From an uncultured Lachnospiraceae bacterium (GTDB lineage: Bacteria; Bacillota_A; Clostridia; Lachnospirales; Lachnospiraceae), in contig CAMYVI010000045.1 in assembly GCA_947302185.1 (NCBI GenBank), forward strand, positions 1 to 12,581: a stretch of 12,581 nt of DNA. The letters are read 5' to 3'. Shown piece by piece: positions 1 to 6,936 of the stretch. The position numbers and the translations under genes are program-made. The notes below the pieces were generated by a model. The model ran no database searches. It was not told the origin of the DNA and saw only the letters and a program-made list of their open reading frames with translations. The first letter of the stretch is position 1. The number at the start of each line of letters is the position of its first letter.

Positions 1-50
1 AAGAACCGGCTGCGGAACCTGTTGCCCTGGTCCGTAATGACCGGGGATAT

Positions 51-151
51 TTTATTCTTCATCGCGCAATACTCGTGACTTCAGTCGTGAGATACGCGCG
101 CAAAGAGAAACTCGTCTTCATCGTGAGTACAATCTCGCGATGAAGAATAAA
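51..151. repeat. 16-bp perfect inverted repeat with nested pairing
   Basis: TTTATTCTTCATCGCG at 51-66 is the exact reverse complement of 136-151, with 69 bases between. Inside it, TACTCGTGA (70-78) can pair with TCGTGAGTA (121-129) if two G-U pairs are allowed, so the transcript could form a roughly 100-nt imperfect hairpin. It lies about 40 bp upstream of the exporter promoter. No T-tract follows on the plus strand and none was identified as a terminator signal. It could be a small palindromic element, an RNA structure or a regulator site; the sequence alone does not decide. Confidence 0.6.
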
Positions 152-189
152 CGTCGCGGCGTTCTTGAAATGTGTCTGAATCCTCTATA

Positions 190-219
190 TTGACGAAATA
201 TCCGGATTTTTGAGATAAT
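190..219 (+). promoter_or_regulatory. Putative sigma-A promoter of the ABC exporter gene
   Basis: TTGACG at 190-195 and GATAAT at 214-219 are separated by 18 bp, a good match to the vegetative sigma-factor consensus. An overlapping TATAAT at 219-224 exists but would need a 23-bp spacer to the same -35. The implied start is about 60 bp upstream of the ATG at 290. Confidence 0.6.
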
Positions 220-253
220 ATAATGCATATTAGAACCGGTCATTGCATTCTTA

Positions 254-270
254 TCCGGCCCGAGGCCGGA
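254..270 (+). promoter_or_regulatory. Small GC-rich leader hairpin next to the exporter RBS
   Basis: TCCGGCC (254-260) and GGCCGGA (264-270) pair perfectly around a 3-base loop CGA. The hairpin ends 8 bases before the AGGAGG Shine-Dalgarno sequence (279-284) of the exporter gene. It might affect ribosome access, but no ligand-binding RNA class was recognised and there is no T-tract, so it is not a terminator. Confidence 0.35.
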
Positions 271-289
271 AAAGCGGAAGGAGGTGCCC

Positions 290-2176
290 ATGGCAGGCGG
301 AAGAGGACCCGGCGGCTTCGGAGGCCGCAATTATCTCACGGAAGAGGAAAAAGCCAATGCTCCGAAAGTGACTCCCGAACTGTTGAAACGAGTCTTTTCA
401 TACCTGAAGCCGTATTGGAAGCAGATGCTCCTCGTCATTTGCGCCATTTTTGTGTCATCTGTCTTTACCCTGATGCCGTCCGTGCTGACAGGCCGCATCA
501 TTGATGAAGGCCTGATCGGCCGGGATATGAACGCCCTTGTCACACTAATCATCCTGTCTCTTGCGGTCACACTCGGCGCCAACCTGATCGGCGTTCTGGA
601 GAGTTATCTGAATACCTGGATCGCACAGCACATAACTTATGACATGAGAAATGCGATGTTCAGGCATCTGCAGCAAATGTCCCAGAGCTTTTTCACCGCC
701 AACAATCAGGGCGACATCATCACCCGCATGACCAGCGATATCGATGGCGTCCGGATGATCATTACAAATACCCTCTCCAGCATACTTTCCAACTCCATCA
801 CTCTTATCGTGGCAATTGTTGTCATGTACCGGGAAAATTGGATTCTTGCGACTGTCGGCATCCTGATCATTCCTCTCTTTGTCATTCCCACAAGACGTGC
901 CGGAAAAACAAGATGGAGTCTGACGCGCGAAGCCCAGGCGGCAAATGATGATATTAACGGGATCCTCAATGAGACACTCTCGGTCAGCGGACAGCTTCTT
1001 GTAAAACTATTCGGCAAGGAAGAGAAGGAGTACGAGAGATACAAGGCAGCCAATGAGAAAATGATCAACCTTAATATCAAGGAGGGAATGGCCGGCCGCT
1101 GGTTCCGCGTGGTCATCTCGACATTCTCGAGCATAGGTCCGATGCTGCTTTATCTGGTCGGCGGAATCCTGATGATGAAATATGACGCAGACCTGACAGT
1201 CGGTGATATTACGGTCCTTGTCGCCCTTCTCGGAAGAATGTACGGGCCGGTGAACCAGCTGCTCAATATACAGGTCGACTGGATCCGGTCGATGGCGATG
1301 TTCACCAGAATATTTGAATATTACGATATGCCGGTCGAGATTCAGAACGCTCCCGATGCAGTCATACCGGATCATGCGACCGGTGAAGTGACATTTGAGC
1401 ATGTCGCATTTTCCTATAATAAGGAACGTCAGATTCTGAAAGACGTGAGTTTTGAACTGAAGAGCGGGCGCAGTGTAGCTATTGTCGGACCTTCCGGCTC
1501 GGGCAAGAGTACTATGATCAACCTGATTCCCAGGCTTTATGACGTGGATGAGGGCAGGGTGACATTTGAAGGGGTTGATGTCCGGAAACTTGACCTGACA
1601 TGGCTCAGACAGCAGGTCGGAATCGTCAGTCAGGAAACTTACCTCTTCAACGGCACGATACGGGACAACCTGCTGTATGCGAAGGAAGACGCGACGGAGG
1701 AGGAGCTGATCGACGCTCTGAAAAAAGCAAATATCTATGATCTCATCGAGAAACAGGAAGAAGGCCTCGACGCCATGGTCGGAAATCGCGGGCTCAAGCT
1801 GTCCGGCGGCGAGAAGCAGCGGATTTCGATTGCACGGGTGCTTTTGAAAGATCCGGCTCTCCTTGTATTTGACGAGGCGACGTCAGCACTTGACTCCATA
1901 TCGGAAAATAAGATACAGGAGGCAATCGACCCGCTGATCGCATCCCGTACAAGTATTCTGATCGCGCACCGTCTGTCGACGATTCTTGCAGCTGATGAGA
2001 TTCTTGTCATCAAGGACGGCGCGATCGTGGAGCGGGGACAGCATGAGAAGCTGGTAAATGCAGGCGGCGTCTACACAGAACTGTATCAGACTCAGTTCGC
2101 GAAGGCCCTCGAGAATGAGCGCGAGAGGGCAGAGGGACTGTGGGACGGCGTGGTGCTGGATGATTCGGACTATTAA
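290..2176 (+). CDS. ABC exporter half-transporter (MsbA/multidrug-type permease-ATPase fusion)
   Basis: This 628-residue protein is a membrane exporter half-unit with an N-terminal six-helix ABC transmembrane domain (about residues 35-330) fused to a C-terminal ATPase domain. The ATPase carries a canonical Walker A GPSGSGKST (from residue 400), the signature LSGGEKQR (from 504), Walker B ending LLVFDEATSALD with the catalytic glutamate, and an H-loop IAHRLST. As nothing is degenerate, a homodimer working at two equal sites is likely, unlike BmrC/BmrD-type pairs. The substrate cannot be told; lipids, drugs or peptides are all known for the family. The start was set at ATG 290, 5 bases after AGGAGG; an in-frame GTG at 284 overlaps that ribosome site and is less likely. 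The N-terminus is glycine-rich. It appears to be transcribed alone, with its own promoter and terminator, and converges on the ttcA-like gene. Confidence 0.93.
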   Translation: MAGGRGPGGFGGRNYLTEEEKANAPKVTPELLKRVFSYLKPYWKQMLLVICAIFVSSVFTLMPSVLTGRIIDEGLIGRDMNALVTLIILSLAVTLGANLIGVLESYLNTWIAQHITYDMRNAMFRHLQQMSQSFFTANNQGDIITRMTSDIDGVRMIITNTLSSILSNSITLIVAIVVMYRENWILATVGILIIPLFVIPTRRAGKTRWSLTREAQAANDDINGILNETLSVSGQLLVKLFGKEEKEYERYKAANEKMINLNIKEGMAGRWFRVVISTFSSIGPMLLYLVGGILMMKYDADLTVGDITVLVALLGRMYGPVNQLLNIQVDWIRSMAMFTRIFEYYDMPVEIQNAPDAVIPDHATGEVTFEHVAFSYNKERQILKDVSFELKSGRSVAIVGPSGSGKSTMINLIPRLYDVDEGRVTFEGVDVRKLDLTWLRQQVGIVSQETYLFNGTIRDNLLYAKEDATEEELIDALKKANIYDLIEKQEEGLDAMVGNRGLKLSGGEKQRISIARVLLKDPALLVFDEATSALDSISENKIQEAIDPLIASRTSILIAHRLSTILAADEILVIKDGAIVERGQHEKLVNAGGVYTELYQTQFAKALENERERAEGLWDGVVLDDSDY

Positions 2177-2182
2177 AATATT

Positions 2183-2252
2183 AAGCAAATGCCGCATCAA
2201 GGAACGAAGCCTCGGTAAATCCGGTGCTGATCCCTGATGCGGCAGCTTTTTT
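2183..2252 (+). terminator. Rho-independent-type terminator after the ABC exporter gene
   Basis: TGCCGCATCA (2190-2199) pairs with TGATGCGGCA (2235-2244), and AAGC/GCTT (2183-2186, 2245-2248) can extend the base after a 3-base bulge. A run of six T follows directly (2247-2252). The loop is long, about 35 bases, and contains a small CGG/CCG hairpin. It lies 6 bases after the exporter stop, between convergent genes. Confidence 0.7.
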
Positions 2253-2337
2253 AATCGGAATAATGTTTCTGTAAAGAGTGCTTTTCTCATAGCATCGTAT
2301 TTTAATCGGAATAATGCTCTGTAAAAGAGTGCTTTTC
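2251..2337 (-). repeat. Tandem duplication of the ttcA-like 3' end
   Basis: A 36-base stretch at 2302-2337, the last codons and stop of the ttcA-like gene, recurs at 2251-2286, 51 bases downstream on the gene's strand. By eye the copies differ by one substitution and two single-base gaps. Weaker similarity (ACGATG on the minus strand) continues beyond, after a 3-base shift. The outer copy would read EKHSLQKHYSD and stop, against EKHSFTEHYSD in the gene, but it is cut off by the gene's own stop and a further TGA. Confidence 0.8.
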
Positions 2338-3144
2338 ACCCATCGTCTTATATCCCGGGAAGGTATCCAGTTGGACAGCATGCACCGCATTAAATATGCT
2401 GTCCTCGATCCCGGGATTTGTCTTCTTCAATTCTTTAATCAAATCTTTAGTCTCCTGCCGGCGGGAGTTCTCGCCGTTCTGCTTTCGCATAGCGGTTGAC
2501 TCCGTGAATTTACACGCACACCGGATAAAATCCAGATCATTATATCGGCACCATGCCAGAACATCTTCTTCCTTGATACGGTACATCGGTCTGATGAGCT
2601 CCATACCTTCGAAGTTCAGGCTGTGAACTTTGGGAATCATGGTCTCCAGCTTTGAACTGTTGAACATAGCCATGACGACTGTCTCGATGACATCGCTCAT
2701 GTGGTGGCCGAGCGCTATCTTATTGCAGCCGAGTTCTTTTGCTTTGCTGTAAAGGTGTCCGCGCCGCATGCGGGCGCAGAGGTAGCAGGGAGAGTGGTCC
2801 TGGCTATTTGCCACATCAAAAACATCAGTCTCAAATACTGTCAGCGGGATCTCGAGCAGTTTTGCGTTGCTCTCGATTTTCTCGCGATTGGCTGGATTGT
2901 ATCCCGGATCCATACACAAAAAAATGAGGTCAAACGGCACCCGGGTATGTCTGTGCAGCTCCTGCATGAGTTTTGCCATCAGCATGCTGTCTTTGCCGCC
3001 GGAGATGCAGACTGCGATCTTGTCGCCCGGCTGAATAAGTTCGTACTTGATGACGGCTGTCATGAACGGAGCCCAGAGTTCTTTGCGGAAACGTTTGTTT
3101 AAACTGCGCTCTATGAGCTTGCAGCGCGTGAGAGTTCTTGCCAT
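2302..3144 (-). CDS. ttcA: TtcA-type tRNA 2-thiocytidine synthase (PP-loop ATPase)
   Basis: The 280-residue product belongs to the TtcA/TilS PP-loop family. TtcA enzymes activate cytidine 32 of tRNA with ATP and add sulfur using a [4Fe-4S] cluster in the cytosol. The PP-loop SGGKDS is at residues 48-53, a CxxC pair at C120/C123 (CYLC) is followed by the RMRRG stretch, GHH is at 146-148, and further cysteines lie at 209/211 (CAC). This is the cysteine layout expected for TtcA cluster binding; length is slightly below the roughly 310 residues of E. coli TtcA. The start at 3144 has AAGGAG about 9 bases upstream. It is divergent from the XRE-regulator gene, with its own promoter. Its 3' end is duplicated outside the gene. 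The exact modified base is inferred from the family; another thiolation target is possible. Confidence 0.82.
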   Translation of the reverse strand: MARTLTRCKLIERSLNKRFRKELWAPFMTAVIKYELIQPGDKIAVCISGGKDSMLMAKLMQELHRHTRVPFDLIFLCMDPGYNPANREKIESNAKLLEIPLTVFETDVFDVANSQDHSPCYLCARMRRGHLYSKAKELGCNKIALGHHMSDVIETVVMAMFNSSKLETMIPKVHSLNFEGMELIRPMYRIKEEDVLAWCRYNDLDFIRCACKFTESTAMRKQNGENSRRQETKDLIKELKKTNPGIEDSIFNAVHAVQLDTFPGYKTMGEKHSFTEHYSD

Positions 3145-3226
3145 GGAGTCTCCTTGATCTTAAATATGCATAAAAAGTTGTATGAAAATACATTTACCTG
3201 TGTTGATTTCCGAAAGCGGCTTTTTA

Positions 3227-3255
3227 ATCATAGCATTTTGGTAGTGAATGGTCAA
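3227..3255 (-). promoter_or_regulatory. Putative promoter of the ttcA-like gene
   Basis: Read on the minus strand, TTGACC (3255-3250) and TATGAT (3232-3227) are separated by exactly 17 bp, close to the vegetative consensus. It would give a leader of about 75 bases before the start at 3144. Confidence 0.6.
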
Positions 3256-3355
3256 ACCTGCAATTATTTCTGTCTGTACGCTGCCGTATAATATCGGTCT
3301 TTCTTACGAATCATTGCAATGAAATACGATATATTCGCGCAACGTCCGTGAGTAT

Positions 3356-3418
3356 ATGCGGAAATTATTTGTTCTTAAATGGCTTATTGCGATTTTACTT
3401 TTTATATCCAAAAAATAA
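3356..3418 (+). CDS. Possible 20-residue hydrophobic micro-protein
   Basis: An ATG at 3356 opens a 20-codon frame ending in TAA: MRKLFVLKWLIAILLFISKK. It has basic residues at both ends and one hydrophobic core long enough to span a membrane, the general shape of small membrane peptides such as type I toxins. The Shine-Dalgarno site is poor (GAG 4 bases upstream) and the local DNA is AT-rich, so a chance frame is quite possible. A weak minus-strand promoter-like pair (TTTTTG 3429-3424, TATAAA 3406-3401, 17-bp spacer) overlaps its 3' end and would direct an antisense transcript. Expression is unproven. Confidence 0.18.
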   Translation: MRKLFVLKWLIAILLFISKK

Positions 3419-3635
3419 TATTTCAAAAACGGTATCTTTCTTTTGAGGATAAAACTTCGACGAGTATATAGCAGCCTGACTGCTTCGACAAATGTGCGGG
3501 AAAAACAGGATTTGATTATCTGAATTAAAAAATCAGAAATGTGATGTAATTTATTCAGAAAAATGTTGCATTCAGAAAATTGGACTATATGAACTGGACA
3601 TTTCTGTTACTCGGGAGTAAAATCCTCATCAAACT

Positions 3636-3666
3636 TTATTACAAATGTATTACTCGTTTGTAATAA
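3636..3666 (+). promoter_or_regulatory. Palindrome upstream of the XRE-regulator gene, possible operator
   Basis: TTATTACAAA (3636-3645) and TTTGTAATAA (3657-3666) are perfect reverse complements 21 bp apart from start to start, about two helical turns, fitting a dimeric helix-turn-helix protein. The right arm ends 32 bases before the chosen start of the regulator gene. Autoregulation by that protein is an inference. An RNA hairpin is the alternative, though the 10-bp AT-rich stem would be weak. Confidence 0.5.
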
Positions 3667-3698
3667 CTTGTAGGCATAAGTTCTTTGGAGAGGAGGAA

Positions 3699-4799
3699 AT
3701 GAAGATTATGAAAATGTTGGTGGATGAGCATGAGGCAAACAAGAATCTGGTAAGAAATATTAACCATATCAAAAGTCTGTATCACATTAAGACTGATCGT
3801 GAACTTGCCGAGAGAATCGGCGTTTCGCCTGCAACGATTGCAGGTATCCGAAATGACGGCAACATTCCGACTCTGTTTCCTTTCTTTATGGAAATTATGA
3901 ACTGGACAGGTTACACCTTAGAAGAACTGCTGAATGAGGACATGTCATCTCACGGAGTGAGAATTGATGTTGATTACACTCCCGAGGAGGACGAGCTGTC
4001 CCGCTATCTGGGGCTTTACTTTGTGTATTACTTCCGAACTTCAGCCTTTAAGGGACGCGAGATGCATGATGACGCCAATGCTCTGGAATACGGACTTCTC
4101 GGTATCTACCGTAATCCGAATACCAAGCAGGTCCGGTGCACGGCTCTCATGGGCCTCAAGCGTAAAGAAGCAGAAGCGCGCTATGACAGATGTATGGAAG
4201 TAAAGGGAAATGCGGTGAAACCCAAGAAGAACTTCCCTGTCCTTCTTGCGGATTTCACTCGCGAAGGACTTGTCTATGAAGGCGACATCAAACTTACGCA
4301 CGGTCATATTTTTATCGCATGCAGTTCCGGTATCAAGGATATTCTCAGCATGATCATTCACAGACCGGACTCCAGAAAGCAGCGCTATATCGGAGGGCTG
4401 GGTGCTGCCGTCTCCGTTTCCAAAGGCCGTGATTCATGTCCGTGCGTACAGTTCGTCGGGATGTCCCGCTACAAGATCAATGCATCATCAGAAGAGATAG
4501 CAAAGCATATTGAACTCGGTTATCCGTCAATTAAGCCGGGTAATGAACTTGATCAGATCATCGATCAGATCAGCAATATGATCCGTGCCGAGTCTGAGTA
4601 CACCGTAGCCGACAACAGCCACAGGGATACGGATATGGCGGACCGCAATCGAAGATACATTATCAGCGCACATCTTACTACTATTATTAACAGTATTGTG
4701 GAGCGGAATCTTTTCCGTGTTGTTAAGGTGTCGGCTACAGACGACGATGATTTCTATCATTTCGTCAAATACTATAACAACATCGGGCAGGAAATCTGA
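3699..4799 (+). CDS. XRE-type helix-turn-helix regulator with unrecognised C-terminal domain
   Basis: The 366-residue protein starts with a Cro/CI-like DNA-binding region: TDRELAERIGVSPATIAGIR (about 32-51) is a typical helix-turn-helix, followed by helices running to about residue 80. Residues from about 95 to 366 form a large domain I cannot assign; it has mixed alpha/beta character (YLGLYFVYYF near 103-112, LVYEGDIKL near 191-199, a cysteine pair CPC at 247-249) and could be a ligand-sensing part. The start is uncertain: ATG 3699 has GGAGAG 6 bases upstream, while ATG 3708 lies 11 bases after AGGAGG; an upstream in-frame ATG at 3645 falls within the palindrome. The gene sits 24 bp upstream of the RSH-like gene on the same strand, so the two are probably co-transcribed and functionally linked. 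No transmembrane segment is evident. Confidence 0.75.
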   Translation: MKIMKMLVDEHEANKNLVRNINHIKSLYHIKTDRELAERIGVSPATIAGIRNDGNIPTLFPFFMEIMNWTGYTLEELLNEDMSSHGVRIDVDYTPEEDELSRYLGLYFVYYFRTSAFKGREMHDDANALEYGLLGIYRNPNTKQVRCTALMGLKRKEAEARYDRCMEVKGNAVKPKKNFPVLLADFTREGLVYEGDIKLTHGHIFIACSSGIKDILSMIIHRPDSRKQRYIGGLGAAVSVSKGRDSCPCVQFVGMSRYKINASSEEIAKHIELGYPSIKPGNELDQIIDQISNMIRAESEYTVADNSHRDTDMADRNRRYIISAHLTTIINSIVERNLFRVVKVSATDDDDFYHFVKYYNNIGQEI

Positions 4800-4823
4800 T
4801 TTTCTATATATGGAGGCAGCACT

Positions 4824-6707
4824 ATGAACCCGTCTATCACGGAAAACGAGAAACTATATGCTGAAGAGCGGTATATTGAACTGATTAAGAAAATCAGGAA
4901 ATACATGACGGCGGATACGAGTTTGCTGAGGGATGCATTTGATACCGCTATGGAAAAGCACAAATGCAGACGGCGCAAGGGTGGGGCGCCTTACATTTCC
5001 CACCCTCTTGAGGTGGCACACTTCTGTGCCGATATGAGAAGAGACAACGAAGTGATTGCAGCAGCTCTCCTGCATGATGTTGTCGAAGATGAGGATATAG
5101 AGATGAATGAGATCACCGGAAAGTTCGGTCTCAAGGTAACTCATCTCGTTGAGGCGGTCACAAATCTGGATTCGACTTTGGAAGAATATGAGGCCATGGA
5201 GAAGAAAGACCTGGATGTCCTGTCGGATGCGAAACTTATTGAGCAGATCAGCCGGAATCCTCAGGCCCTGTACATTAAAGTGGGTGACAGAATGCATAAT
5301 CTCGGGGATATGGCCGGCATGCCGTTTCAGAAAGTGGTCGCCAAGACGCAGCACACTGAAGATGTTCTGATCCCGTTGTTGAGGACAGTTCAAGCCACCC
5401 GGCTGATTGAGATTCTTGAGACCAGGTGCTTTAAGCTCAAGAATAAGAATGCATATCACCGGATCAAAGAGGGGTATCAAAAACTGTGTGATTCGAACAG
5501 GCTCTCGCATAAGTGGGTGCAGGACTATATATTCTCTGTGTTTTACAGTCATTATGAACGGTTTTATGTTGAGGAGGGAATACGGCCGTTCCCGGAAAAT
5601 GAACTGCCTGACCCAAAATGGATCAAAACGATTACTTTTTATACACGGTTCACGGGAAGCATTTTCTGCGATCTGCAGGACAAGATGTCCAATATTTTCG
5701 CAGAGCTTCCGACTGTGATATCCAAAAAGAATATCCCCTTATATGATATCTATTTTGTTACGACGGAAGATTGCCCGCTTACTCCTGAAGATTATTTCTT
5801 CAGTTACTACCCGGTTCTCCATGCAGGCGTATATGAGCCGGAAATCGAGGAGGATGAAGGCTTCTTCAAGGATGTCAGATTGATGATGACTGTTGTAGGA
5901 GAGGGGAGAGATAAAGTTACGGATCTGCATTTCCTTCTGATGAGGGATTCGTTCGGAACAGGTTACCGGCTTTTTCTGGAGACTGCCGGCGGATTTACGG
6001 ATCACATTAACGGATGCATCTACAAACAGGAAGATGATAAGATGCCGGCTATGTCGGTGATCGATAAAGCGGAGCCGGCGGCATCATTTGAAAAAACAAT
6101 TCACGTCTATCTCAGAGACGGGACAGTTCAGGAAATGCCTGAGGGTTCGACGATCCTGGATCTCGCATTTAAAATACACCCATATGTGGGATTGTGTGCG
6201 AAATACGCCCAGATAAACGGCAGCGACAGCGCGATTCCTCTCCCGACAAAGCTGACGGATGGCGATCAGGTCAATATCTTCACGGATTCGGATAAGGACA
6301 ATCCGGAGAATAATGTCATTCATGCCACGATCAGATGGTTCGAGCATGTACGGACCAGGGAAGCGACCCGCGAGCTGTCAAGGTATTTCGAGAAACATAT
6401 CGCCGATGGAGGAACAAGGACGCGAATTATTGTCGAGGGAGTAGGCGAGATGGATGTACGGACCGGCAGTACGGTGCTGGACGTGGCGTTTGCGCTCGGA
6501 AGAGAGACAGGGCTGCATTTTAAGGCGGCTTATATTAACCGGAGTACGAGACCGTCCGCTATGGACTATGTACCGGGGTACGATGACCGTGTGAGGATCG
6601 AGACGGACGAGGCGGCGGTGCCGGAGCTAGGGTGGTTTGTGGTCGCGAGGATGCCGGAGGTGAGAAGAGAGCTGGTGAGGTATTTTGAGGAAAATGAGAG
6701 CAAATGA
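4824..6707 (+). CDS. RelA/SpoT-like protein: HD hydrolase, degenerate synthetase, two TGS domains
   Basis: This 627-residue protein resembles long RelA/SpoT homologues, which make and break (p)ppGpp. The N-terminal HD domain keeps the metal and catalytic motifs: R51/R52, H60 (ISHPLEVA), H84-D85 with E88-D89 (LLHDVVED), and D155/N159 (KVGDRMHNL). Alarmone hydrolysis is therefore plausible. The synthetase region (about 265-400) is only faintly recognisable (GSIFCDLQDKM near 278-288, LYDIYF near 306-311, DC at 316-317), and the basic residues of the usual GRPKH segment are gone, so synthesis is doubtful. A TGS domain (about 424-488) ends in a helix WFEHVRTREATRELSRYFE (505-523). A second, more diverged TGS (about 532-595) is followed by WFVVARMPEVRRELVRYFE (604-622). 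No ACT domain follows. GGAGG lies 7 bases before the start. The 3' portion is richer in G than the 5' part. It is probably a paralogue with a special role, not the housekeeping Rel. Confidence 0.85.
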   Translation: MNPSITENEKLYAEERYIELIKKIRKYMTADTSLLRDAFDTAMEKHKCRRRKGGAPYISHPLEVAHFCADMRRDNEVIAAALLHDVVEDEDIEMNEITGKFGLKVTHLVEAVTNLDSTLEEYEAMEKKDLDVLSDAKLIEQISRNPQALYIKVGDRMHNLGDMAGMPFQKVVAKTQHTEDVLIPLLRTVQATRLIEILETRCFKLKNKNAYHRIKEGYQKLCDSNRLSHKWVQDYIFSVFYSHYERFYVEEGIRPFPENELPDPKWIKTITFYTRFTGSIFCDLQDKMSNIFAELPTVISKKNIPLYDIYFVTTEDCPLTPEDYFFSYYPVLHAGVYEPEIEEDEGFFKDVRLMMTVVGEGRDKVTDLHFLLMRDSFGTGYRLFLETAGGFTDHINGCIYKQEDDKMPAMSVIDKAEPAASFEKTIHVYLRDGTVQEMPEGSTILDLAFKIHPYVGLCAKYAQINGSDSAIPLPTKLTDGDQVNIFTDSDKDNPENNVIHATIRWFEHVRTREATRELSRYFEKHIADGGTRTRIIVEGVGEMDVRTGSTVLDVAFALGRETGLHFKAAYINRSTRPSAMDYVPGYDDRVRIETDEAAVPELGWFVVARMPEVRRELVRYFEENESK

Positions 6708-6841
6708 GGGCAGAGGGCTTTCGGGGATGCAGGAAAAGAGGCGGGAGAAATGAGACGTTCGGGAGGAATGTAAATGAGGGCAGAAGGGTTCCGGGGATGC
6801 AGGATATGAGAGGAAGATCGTGATATGTTCGGGGGATGCGG
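6702..6841 (+). repeat. 70-bp tandem direct repeat at the RSH-like gene's stop codon
   Basis: Two adjacent units, 6702-6771 and 6772-6841, both start with AAATGAGGGCAGA and share CGGGGATGCAGGA and ATGTTCGG/ACGTTCGG segments. By eye 44 of the first 60 positions are identical without gaps. The first unit contains the stop codon (TGA 6705-6707) of the RSH-like gene. Both are strongly purine-rich on the plus strand. The rest of the gap up to 6936 shows no convincing promoter or terminator. Confidence 0.75.
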
Positions 6842-6936
6842 AATTTTCATATAAAGATGTACACGCAGAGAGACCACAAGATAAAAATTTTAGTTACATG
6901 CAGTCAGAGTGATCAGTACAGAAGGGAGTGTAAGAG

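Larger units (their letters stand above)
1..289. other. 5' edge region without a convincing gene
   Basis: No gene could be supported here. One plus-strand frame is open from the window edge to a stop near position 143, and could be the tail of a gene starting upstream, but its translation matches nothing I recognise. A minus-strand ATG at 60-62 opens a frame running off the window edge (starting MKNKISPV), without a visible Shine-Dalgarno site. Both starts sit in or near the arms of an inverted repeat, so they may be by-products of it. The stretch otherwise holds the promoter and leader of the downstream ABC exporter gene. Confidence 0.4.
3145..3698. other. AT-rich divergent intergenic region
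   Basis: About 550 bp separate the ttcA-like and XRE-regulator genes. Besides features listed separately, it holds a 9-bp inverted pair (CAGAAATGT 3534-3542 with ACATTTCTG 3598-3606), two direct copies of ATTCAGAAAA (3553-3562, 3570-3579), a short hairpin AGCAG-CCTGA-CTGCT (3470-3484) and two CTTCGAC (3455-3461, 3483-3489). No clear plus-strand promoter for the regulator gene was found; a lone TATAAT is at 3287-3292 without a good -35. Such length and density suggest regulation, but this is inference. Confidence 0.5.

Noticed and set aside
223..504. Plus-strand 93-codon frame overlapping the exporter start
   Set aside because: It overlaps the exporter gene out of frame and lacks family resemblance, while the exporter start has a clear AGGAGG site.
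2190..2244. Loop of the exporter terminator resembles a cobalamin riboswitch core (CGGTAAATCCGGTGCTG, then CCC)
   Set aside because: The element is only about 55 bases, lacks the other conserved parts of the aptamer, and lies downstream of a gene with no plus-strand gene to control. Coincidence is the simplest reading; a covariance-model search would settle it.
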